From Archangiaceae bacterium (GTDB taxonomy: Bacteria > Myxococcota > Myxococcia > Myxococcales > Myxococcaceae): a stretch of DNA of 64,000 nt. The notes below the pieces were generated by a model, which was not told the DNA's origin, made no database searches, and saw only the letters and a program-made list of their open reading frames with translations. This document shows, piece after piece, positions 23,530-30,267 of the stretch (positions within the stretch are counted from its first letter, which is position 1; each line of letters starts with the position of its first letter). The translations under genes and the position numbers were made by a program. The DNA lies in NCBI GenBank assembly GCA_016714225.1, contig JADJNS010000001.1:496001-560000 (forward strand). The letters run 5' to 3'.

Positions 23530-25362
23530 TTATGGGCCCATCACCGGAGCGCAAGTAGAGACTCCTGCGCCCACCACCTGCAGCGCGGGGTTGTTGAACA
23601 CCCGCACCGGCGGCGTGGTGGGCAGGCTCTGGCCCGGCACCAGCGTGTTGCGTGGCACCTTCCACACGTCGCCGCCGATGAAGATGTAGAAGGCGCCGCC
23701 CCAGAACTTGATGGCGTAGCCGCCGTTGCTGGTGACGTTCGGCAGCGAGTGGCGCTCGAGCGTGCCGCCGTCGGCGCGGTCGAGCCGCACCAGCAGCGGC
23801 ACGTTGTTCACCGTGGCGAAGGCGGGAGAGAACGCCCACAGCTGGCCATCGCCGGTGCCCGCCAGCTCGGCGCGCGGCGCCTCGATTTCGGTGAGCTTGG
23901 TCAGCGTCAGGGTCGACAGGTCGAGCGTGCCCAGGTCCATGTCGGTGGGGCCGCCGGCGATGTAGAGCGTGTCTTTGCCGGTGGCCGAGTCGAACACCGA
24001 GCCCATGCCGAAGCCCAGCCAGCCCTGCTGGCCGGCCACGAACGAGGTGGGGGTGCAGGCCGCGGTGCCGACGTCGACCTTGAACAGCTTGCCGTCGTCG
24101 AACACCACCCATGCCACCGCGCTCTGGTCGAGGTTCATCGAGAACGGTGAGGTGGTGTTCATGCACGACAGCGTGCCCACCGCGGTCGAGGTCAGCGTGG
24201 CCGGGTCGAAGCGCGAGAAGATGCCGTTGCGGTCGACGGTGTAGATGAACTGGCCCGCCTCGGTGCAGATGCTGTTGATGAACGCGCTGATGGGCACGGT
24301 GGCCTGCGGCTGCGCCGGGTCGTTCACGCTGAATCTCAAGGTGCCGGTGCGCTGGTGGGGCGGGGCGCTGTCGAACGCGGCGAAGCGAATCAGCACGCTG
24401 CCCGAGCCGCCCGGCGCGATGGTGAGCGTGCCCGGCAGCACCGGCAGCGAGAACGCCGGGTCGGCGGTGAGCACGAAGCCGCTCGCCACGCAGGTCTCGC
24501 TGCCGTCGTTGAACAGCGCCAGCGTGTGCGTGGCGGTGGTGTTGAGCGTGACGTTGCCGAAGTCGAACGGGTTGGGGCTGGCGCGCAGCGCGCAGCGCTG
24601 CACCGTGGCCAGGTGGGGCACCTCGACGGGTTGAGCCAGCTCGGTCACGGTGAGCCTCAGCACCGTCTCGCGCTTCGCCGGCAGCGCGAGCGGCGCGCGA
24701 AAGCCCACGAACGTCTCGTGGCCGGTGTGTGGCTCGAGCCGAAACGGAGCGCCGCCCTGGCCCAGGGTGAAGCTGGAGTCGCCGTCGAGCGCCACCTGGG
24801 TGACGTTGCAGTCGGCGTCGCCGTCGTTCGTGACGGTGGTGACGCGCACGTCGCTCTGGCCGGGCCGCAGCGGAGCGAAGGTCACCGTGGCCGGCGAGGC
24901 GAGGCGCAGCCCGCAGTGGGGCAGGTGGGCCCTCAGCGCCACCTCGACCTTGGGGTGCATGGGGTCGTCGCTCACGAAGCTGAAGGTGCCCGTGTGGTCG
25001 AACGGCGCCGCCGCCGCCGACACCGCGAAGGACACCCCCAGTCGCGCGGTGGCGAGGGGAGCGATGTCGACGGCCGTCATCACCGGCGCGGGCCGGCTGA
25101 AGCCGTCGCGGTCGGCGCCGCTCAGGCGGGTGAGGTGACAGGCGGTGTCGCCGCGGTTGGTGAGCTCGAGGTTGAGCGTCTTCCTGAGGTTGGGTACCAC
25201 CGAGCCGAAGTCGAGCAGCGCGTGGCTGACCTCCAGCGCGCAGGGGCCCGTCATCGGCCTGGGCGGGTCGGGCTTCTGGTCGGCGGGCTGGTAGGTCGAT
25301 GACCGCCCGCAGGCGACGAGCAGCAGCGACACCGCGAGCAGGGGGCGCGACACGGCGCGCAC
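23530..25362 (-). CDS. Lipoprotein with ASPM/SPD-2-Hydin-type repeats
   Basis: This 610-residue lipoprotein (signal ...LLLVAC) begins with choice-of-anchor/ASPM-type Ig-like domains, seen as repeated CALEVSHALLDFGSV, LTNRGDTACHLT and FDFGNVTLNTT motifs (about residues 40-350). The C-terminal ~250 residues look like a WD/TolB-type propeller (FIYTVDRNGIFSRFDPATLT, TLYIAGGPTDMDLGTLDLS, GGAFYIFIGG). It is exported and probably anchored. The start is GTG 25362 or GTG 25353; the longer is given. Function unknown. Confidence 0.7.
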   Translation of the reverse strand: MRAVSRPLLAVSLLLVACGRSSTYQPADQKPDPPRPMTGPCALEVSHALLDFGSVVPNLRKTLNLELTNRGDTACHLTRLSGADRDGFSRPAPVMTAVDIAPLATARLGVSFAVSAAAAPFDHTGTFSFVSDDPMHPKVEVALRAHLPHCGLRLASPATVTFAPLRPGQSDVRVTTVTNDGDADCNVTQVALDGDSSFTLGQGGAPFRLEPHTGHETFVGFRAPLALPAKRETVLRLTVTELAQPVEVPHLATVQRCALRASPNPFDFGNVTLNTTATHTLALFNDGSETCVASGFVLTADPAFSLPVLPGTLTIAPGGSGSVLIRFAAFDSAPPHQRTGTLRFSVNDPAQPQATVPISAFINSICTEAGQFIYTVDRNGIFSRFDPATLTSTAVGTLSCMNTTSPFSMNLDQSAVAWVVFDDGKLFKVDVGTAACTPTSFVAGQQGWLGFGMGSVFDSATGKDTLYIAGGPTDMDLGTLDLSTLTLTKLTEIEAPRAELAGTGDGQLWAFSPAFATVNNVPLLVRLDRADGGTLERHSLPNVTSNGGYAIKFWGGAFYIFIGGDVWKVPRNTLVPGQSLPTTPPVRVFNNPALQVVGAGVSTCAPVMGP

Positions 25363-25422
25363 CGTAGCCCGGGCACGTCGTCAGAGAGAAAACGCCCCGC
25401 GCGGAGCGTCACCTCGAGAGAC

Positions 25423-25582
25423 GGTCACCCCGAGCGAAGTCGAACGGGTGTCGTCGCAGCTGGAACGCGAAGCGCCGCATACTCCCTGCTTCAAGCAGCA
25501 CCGAGTAGCGCACCCATACGATGGAGTATCTGCTCCTCAGCCTTCGGCGAGCGACAGCAGGGTTCGACGAGCTCACCCTGAC
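25423..25582. repeat. Intergenic repeat element, copy 2 (MITE/REP-like)
   Basis: A ~160-bp element starting GTCACCCCGAGCGAAGTCG, with GAACGCGAAGCGCCGCATACTCC, TGCTTCAAGCAGC and GATGGAGTATC, and ending GCAGGGTTCGACGAGCTCACCCTGACC (parts shown). It is the same sequence as copy 1, in inverted orientation. GCATACTCC (25477-25485) and GGAGTATCTGC (25523-) form the inner inverted repeat. It lies between the two minus-strand genes ending 25362 and 25604. Confidence 0.8.
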
Positions 25583-25603
25583 CGCTCTCGTTTCAGGCTC
25601 TGC

Positions 25604-26407
25604 CTACAGCGTCACGCCCACCACGGTGCGCACCCAGAGCTGGCCGTACGCGTCGCCGGGCACGAGCGCGTGCTCGCCCTGCGAGACGCGCACGTACGCC
25701 GCGGCCGCCCACCACACGCGGCCGAAGTCGAGCATCACCGCCGGGCCCACGTAGTGATGCGGGCCCCAGTTGAACGCCCAGCCGTTGATGTTGGGCGGGC
25801 GGACGATGGGCAGCTCGAGGTGCAGCCAGTACTCGAGGCCCAGGTGAACCATCTTGGTCACCTCGAAGGTGACGCCGAACGAGGGGTTCAGCACCAGCTC
25901 GCGGCCGCCGGCCCAGTAGCTCTCGAGCTCGGCCACCAGGTTGAGCGCCAGCCTGGCGATGCCCAGCTGCCGCTCGAAGATGGCCTTCAGCTCGACCTCG
26001 GCTTCGCGGTGGTTGAACACCAGCTCGCCGTACAGCGCCACGTCGATGGGCCAGCTGCCCTCTTCGGCCAGCGACCACTTGAGCCGCGCCTTCATGCCGT
26101 TGCCGCTGATGGCCTGCGGCGTCGAGTTGAAGCCGTCGCCCGGCTGCGGCACCAGGGTCACGTACACCCCCAGCTCGAGCCGGTCGGTGATGCCGTACTC
26201 GAGCTCGGTGGCGAGCAGCGTCTCGAGGTAGCCGACGTAGTCGCCCGAGCCGTTGCGGGCCACCGTGGGCACCAGGTCGACGTACTGCTCCAGCTCGACC
26301 TCGCCCTTGGGCTCGGTGCTGGCGAAGTAGCTCATCGGGAGCGCGCGAGGGTGGGCCGCCGCCGCGGTCGCACCCAGCAGCGACAGCACCCCCAGCACGC
26401 GCTTCAT
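25604..26407 (-). CDS. Outer-membrane beta-barrel-like protein
   Basis: This 267-residue protein has a signal peptide (MKRVLGVLSLLGATAAAA) followed by about 250 residues of alternating amphipathic strands rich in aromatics (LEYGITDRLELGVYVTLVP, ALYGELVFNHREAEV, GLEYWLHLELPI). The pattern fits a small barrel of the kind found in porin-like proteins; it ends in VGVTL rather than F. Its ATG directly follows the P460 stop (TAG-ATG), the last step of the DHOR-imelysin-P460-barrel run. No function can be assigned beyond an outer-membrane role. Confidence 0.65.
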   Translation of the reverse strand: MKRVLGVLSLLGATAAAAHPRALPMSYFASTEPKGEVELEQYVDLVPTVARNGSGDYVGYLETLLATELEYGITDRLELGVYVTLVPQPGDGFNSTPQAISGNGMKARLKWSLAEEGSWPIDVALYGELVFNHREAEVELKAIFERQLGIARLALNLVAELESYWAGGRELVLNPSFGVTFEVTKMVHLGLEYWLHLELPIVRPPNINGWAFNWGPHHYVGPAVMLDFGRVWWAAAAYVRVSQGEHALVPGDAYGQLWVRTVVGVTL

Positions 26408-26953
26408 CTAGAAGCCCGTCAGGGTGAGGTCTTGCGCCAGGACGTAGTCGTTCGCCTTGGCGGTGGCGTGACAGCTGTTGCAGCCGTTGGGGTCGCCGCC
26501 GTACCCCTCGCCGGTGGGCGGGCCGAACCCGCGCCAGACGAACGTCACGTCGTCGGTGCCGGTCGAGGGCTGCAGCTCGAACCACTCCCAGCCGGGCGAG
26601 CCCACCACCACCTTGCCGCCCACCATCTGGTCGCTGTTGAAGTGGCCGCCGCGCTTGGCCCGCGCGAACACCTTCTGGCCCCCGTGCACCACCTTCACGA
26701 TGATGGTGCCGACCGGGAACTCGGTCGCGCCCGCGGGCGGGCGCTGGTTGATGTAGAGGGTGCGGTCTCCGGTGATGTGCACTTCGCCCTGCGCCGCTAC
26801 CCCGGTGAGCGAGAACTGCTCCCAGCTGGTGTAGCCACGGAAGTGGGTGGCGAACGGCAGAAACGTCTCGCCCGCGTCCGAGCTGTCGCCCGCCGCTCCG
26901 CACGCGGCGCACAGTGCCGCGGCGATGCAGACGATGATGCTGCGCGGCTTCAT
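26408..26953 (-). CDS. P460-type cytochrome lipoprotein, copy 1
   Basis: This 181-residue lipoprotein (ALCAAC, Cys 18) resembles cytochrome P460 (PF16694): TEFPVGTIIVK, a following RAKRGG loop, GWEWFEL, and a C-terminal GCNSCHATAKAND with the CxxCH haem-attachment site (C158-H162). P460 proteins carry a c-type haem with a lysine cross-link and oxidise small nitrogen compounds or act as electron carriers. Whether this copy has the Lys cross-link residue is not shown here. It overlaps the imelysin stop by 4 bases (ATGA), so it is translationally coupled. A paralogue lies at 62228-62743. Confidence 0.75.
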   Translation of the reverse strand: MKPRSIIVCIAAALCAACGAAGDSSDAGETFLPFATHFRGYTSWEQFSLTGVAAQGEVHITGDRTLYINQRPPAGATEFPVGTIIVKVVHGGQKVFARAKRGGHFNSDQMVGGKVVVGSPGWEWFELQPSTGTDDVTFVWRGFGPPTGEGYGGDPNGCNSCHATAKANDYVLAQDLTLTGF

Positions 26954-28008
26954 TGCTGCTGAGTGCCCGGGAACATCAGCTCGCCGGCGTGGTCCATGCC
27001 GTGAACGACGCTGGTCTCGCTGGCCGGGTCGGTGGCGTCTCGAATCTTCAGGTACAGCTTGCCGAACGGCGTCTGCAGGTCGGCGGCGCTGGGCGCTTCC
27101 GCGCTCCAGGTCGCAGGAGGCGCGGGAATCGCGTCGCCGCTCACCTCGGCGTACGCCGCCGCCACCTGGTCGAACCCCTGGCTGATGAGGTCGTCGAGCT
27201 CTTTGCCGCTGTGCTCTTCACCCGCCGCCTTGGGCTTGGTGATGATCCACGGCTGGAAGAGCGCGTAGATGGCCTTGGTGCCGTCGAGGTTGTCGCGCAG
27301 GTCCCTCATGGTGCGCTGCGAGTAGCGCGACTCTTCGAGGTTGTTCGACGCGTTGTTCACCTTCTCGCGCTGCTCGTTCATCAGGTCCTTGAGGCCCTGG
27401 TACGCGCCGGGCAGGTCGATTTTCGCCGGAGTCCACTGTTCTTCCAGCGTGCCGATGTCGGTCACCAGCTGCGCGCAGAGCTTGTTCTTGAAGTCCGCCG
27501 CCTCGGCCTCGGTCGAGGGGAACGCCGCCGGCTTGTTGCCCGGCAGCGTCGCTTCTTTCTGCTTCACGCTCGCCGGGGTCGTGTCGGACCACAAGATGCG
27601 CTCGATGCCGTGCATGCCGGTCACGCCTTCGCCGTCGAACAGGTTCTGGTCGCCGGTCGCGCCCAGGCCCTCGAGGAAACCGTCGTAGCGCTCGTCGATG
27701 GCGCCGTCGATTTCGCCGAACAGCGGGGCCACCGCGCCTTCGATGTGCTCGTAAGCGGTGCGCGCCTCGTACCAGCGGGCCTTGAGGTCCGAGATGGCGG
27801 CCGCGTCGGTCGTCGCGTCCCACCCACGGCCCTGGGTCACCGGAGCCGCGGTCTTCATCGCCTCGGCCGCGACCTTCAGCTTCTTTATCTCCGCCAGCAG
27901 CGAGCTGTGCATGCCCTCGACGATCTTCTCTTTCTGGGCGGTGTCGTCCGGCTGACCGCAGGCGGCCAGCAAGACGAGGGCGGCGGTGATGGGTGCGCTT
28001 CGGTACAT
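26950..28008 (-). CDS. Imelysin-family iron-handling lipoprotein
   Basis: This 352-residue lipoprotein (signal ...LLAAC, Cys 17) carries the imelysin/EfeO-type GMHGIE motif (131-136, the GxHxxE signature) within an all-helical bundle (EEESR... NNLEESRYSQRTMRDLRDN). Imelysin-like proteins of the EfeO/IrpA/M75 group bind or import iron at the cell surface. ATG 28008 is preferred because GAGGAGAAG, a strong Shine-Dalgarno, lies 6 bases upstream; the frame extends to 28032. It sits second in the Fur-box operon, 20 bases after the DHOR gene. Confidence 0.8.
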   Translation of the reverse strand: MYRSAPITAALVLLAACGQPDDTAQKEKIVEGMHSSLLAEIKKLKVAAEAMKTAAPVTQGRGWDATTDAAAISDLKARWYEARTAYEHIEGAVAPLFGEIDGAIDERYDGFLEGLGATGDQNLFDGEGVTGMHGIERILWSDTTPASVKQKEATLPGNKPAAFPSTEAEAADFKNKLCAQLVTDIGTLEEQWTPAKIDLPGAYQGLKDLMNEQREKVNNASNNLEESRYSQRTMRDLRDNLDGTKAIYALFQPWIITKPKAAGEEHSGKELDDLISQGFDQVAAAYAEVSGDAIPAPPATWSAEAPSAADLQTPFGKLYLKIRDATDPASETSVVHGMDHAGELMFPGTQQQ

Positions 28009-28028
28009 GGTGTTCTTCTCCTCGAGGT

Positions 28029-29240
28029 TCACAGCGCTTCGACGAACTCCAACAGGGCTTGCTGCTCGGCAGTAGAGAGCGCGCGGTAGCGGGCGATGGA
28101 GTCGTTGGCCTCGGACCCCTCGCTCTGGTGCGCTTCGATGGCCTCGGCCACGGTGTCGGCGCGGCTGTCGTGCAGGTAGTGCTTCGAGAACCGCAGGCCG
28201 ATGAGCGGGGCGGTGCGCCAGTCGCGCGGGCCCGCCTCGCCGTCTTCGTGCGCCAGCCCGTCGGCCAGCCCCACGCCCAGGTCGTGCAGCAACTGGTCGG
28301 TGAACACCGGCGCGTCGACGTTGGCCAGCTGCGGCAACGGGTAGTCGGCGCGGGTCTTCAGGTTGCTCACGTGGCAGCCGTTGCAGCGCGCCTTCTCGAA
28401 CGCCGCTTCACCGGTGGGGTGCGCGACCCGGCGCGGAATCGCCAGCAGCCGCATGTAGTCGGCGCGCGCGTTCACCGAGGCCAGGGTCAGGTCGACGCCC
28501 GGCTTCAGGTCGTCGGTGAGCCCGTCGGGGTTCAAAATCTCGGTGGGGCGCAGCGGGCTGGTGATGCCCATGTCGCCCTGCAACGCGTCGGCGGTGAACT
28601 CGTCGAGCGTCGCGATGCGCGCCTTCAGCCCGAACCGGCCGACGACCGAGTCGCCCTTCTGGTGCGGGTTGTACGGCGACATCGGGTTCGGCTCGCTGTG
28701 GTAGATGACGTGGTTTACCCGGCCGTGAATGCCGTCGTCTCGGGTGGCCTGCTGCTGTGCGAGCTCGATGAGCGTCTGGTCAGAGATGGCCTCGAGGTAG
28801 CCGCGCCCCATCACCGGCGGGCCCACCCGGCGCGAGACGAGCACGTCGGGCGCGTTCATCGGCGCCAGAATCGGAGTCGTCGCGCCCGCGGTGGTGAGCG
28901 GGTGCTCGGTGTGGCCGTAGCCGAAGCGCGACTGGTCGGGGCTCGGGGTGACGCCGTCGGCCATCACCGCGCTGAACTTCTGCACCAGCCCCGGGCCCCG
29001 CGCCGCCTGGTCGTGGCACGCGCCACACGCCGCCGCGGTGTACAGCGGCCCCAGGCCGTCGCCATCGCGCAGGGTCAGGTCGAACAGCTCGTCGCCCTTT
29101 TGAAAGGTCGCCTTCTGTGCGGCGTCGAGGCCGCGCAGCGGCTGGTCGGGAATGTCGAGCGGCAGGTAACCCGCGTCGGCCACATCGACTCCGCCGCCAC
29201 AGGCGACGGCAAGCAACAAGAGGGGCGCGCTCCGGCTCAT
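28029..29240 (-). CDS. Di-heme oxidoreductase (DHOR/DUF1111-type) lipoprotein
   Basis: This 403-residue protein has a lipoprotein-type signal (LLLLAVAC) and two c-type haem sites: CGACH (72-76) and CNGCH (286-290). The length, spacing and motifs such as RRVGPPVMGRGYLEAI and PLIGLRFSKHYLHDSR match the DUF1111 di-haem oxidoreductase (thiol oxidoreductase) family, which often sits beside imelysin genes. It would act as an extracytoplasmic electron-transfer or peroxidase-like enzyme. AGGAG precedes ATG by 10 bases, and the Fur-box palindrome lies 25-45 bases upstream, so iron repression is likely. Confidence 0.8.
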   Translation of the reverse strand: MSRSAPLLLLAVACGGGVDVADAGYLPLDIPDQPLRGLDAAQKATFQKGDELFDLTLRDGDGLGPLYTAAACGACHDQAARGPGLVQKFSAVMADGVTPSPDQSRFGYGHTEHPLTTAGATTPILAPMNAPDVLVSRRVGPPVMGRGYLEAISDQTLIELAQQQATRDDGIHGRVNHVIYHSEPNPMSPYNPHQKGDSVVGRFGLKARIATLDEFTADALQGDMGITSPLRPTEILNPDGLTDDLKPGVDLTLASVNARADYMRLLAIPRRVAHPTGEAAFEKARCNGCHVSNLKTRADYPLPQLANVDAPVFTDQLLHDLGVGLADGLAHEDGEAGPRDWRTAPLIGLRFSKHYLHDSRADTVAEAIEAHQSEGSEANDSIARYRALSTAEQQALLEFVEAL

Positions 29241-29264
29241 CGGTGGGTCTCTCCTACTACGAGG

Positions 29265-29285
29265 TGATTTTGAGAATCAAAATCA
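29265..29285. promoter_or_regulatory. Fur-box-like palindrome of the DHOR-imelysin operon
   Basis: Two 9-base arms, TGATTTTGA (29265-29273) and TCAAAATCA (29277-29285), surround a GAA centre; they match exactly. A further AAAATC copy lies just downstream. This AT-rich 21-bp palindrome is out of character for the GC-rich window, lies 25 bases upstream of the DHOR ATG, and resembles the 19-21-bp Fur box in symmetry and AT content. It is also 73 bases upstream of the divergent + gene start (29358). Fur binding is inferred. Confidence 0.65.
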
Positions 29286-29357
29286 AAATCGAAGACGAAC
29301 AAAATCGCATGATCCGCCTTCCGCATGCAAACGCGGGTGGTAAAGCCCCGAAACGCA

Positions 29358-30239
29358 ATGGCCAAAGCCGCGGCGGTGAAGAAGAAGGGTTCTTCCTCAG
29401 CAAAGACGTCGGCGGCGGCGAAGAAGCGCGCCCCGAAGGTGAAGGTGCCGACCCGCAAGGTGTCGCTCGAGCGGCGAGGCGCCGGCGGCAAGGTCTCGAA
29501 GGTCTCGGTGGTGGTGCAGAAGCGGCTCGAGGTTCCCGCCCCCCCCAAGCCGGCGCCGCCGCCTGCGCGCCCCATCAAGCTCGAGGGCTCGCCCCTCGAG
29601 GTGAGCCGCCGCTTCTACGAGACGCACCAGCTGCAGCCGCTCGCCGCGGCGCTGCCGCCGGTGGCGATGCTCGACGAGCTGGTTCCCCGCGCCACCACCG
29701 AGGGCTTCAACCGGGTGCTGCTCTTCCCCGCGCTGAAGGTGCAGCGCGCCCACGCCGAGGCGATGGTGTGGCAGCTGCTGCGCGCCCCTTCTGCGGCGCT
29801 CGACCCCACCGAGCAGTACGGCATGCCGTGGCTCTACGACCTGCAAGAGCTGCTCAAGGGCGAGGTGCGCAACCGGCCCGAGGGCGCGTACGCGCTGGCC
29901 CTCTCGGACGCGCCGTTTCCCGACGACACCCGCGACCGCAAGTCGTCGCAGCTGGAGACCCGCTTCCAGGCGCTCGGCCAGTGCTCGCTCACCGTGTTCG
30001 AGTACATGGTGGTGCAGCGGCTGCTCGCCGAAGAGCGTCAAGACCACCGCTTCGACCAGGCGGTCGACGCGCACGGCTTCCCGTCGGGCTGGCAGTGGCT
30101 GCTCGACTCGAAGAGCGCGCGCGGCAGCCTCCATGCGTCGTGGAGCGCGGTGAAGCGCCGCATCGAAATCGGCACCACGCCGGCCTCCAACTTCAACAGC
30201 AAGCGCGGCGCGCACCCCACGCTCCTCAAGGCGCTGTAG
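29358..30239 (+). CDS. Hypothetical protein with basic N-terminus
   Basis: This 293-residue protein starts with a Lys/Ala-rich, likely nucleic-acid-binding or unfolded tail (MAKAAAVKKKGSSSAKTSA ... KKRAPKVKV), then Pro-rich VPAPPKPAPPPAR. The body is alpha/beta: LEVSRRFYETHQLQPLAAAL, GFNRVLLFPALKVQRAHAEAM, WLYDLQELLKGEVRN. No motif of a known enzyme stands out. It is divergent from the Fur-box operon and could share that regulatory region. ATG 29358 is chosen because the frame upstream from 29325 has weak codons. Confidence 0.6.
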   Translation: MAKAAAVKKKGSSSAKTSAAAKKRAPKVKVPTRKVSLERRGAGGKVSKVSVVVQKRLEVPAPPKPAPPPARPIKLEGSPLEVSRRFYETHQLQPLAAALPPVAMLDELVPRATTEGFNRVLLFPALKVQRAHAEAMVWQLLRAPSAALDPTEQYGMPWLYDLQELLKGEVRNRPEGAYALALSDAPFPDDTRDRKSSQLETRFQALGQCSLTVFEYMVVQRLLAEERQDHRFDQAVDAHGFPSGWQWLLDSKSARGSLHASWSAVKRRIEIGTTPASNFNSKRGAHPTLLKAL

Positions 30240-30267
30240 AACGAGGGCGAGGGGAGCGAGCGGCTCC

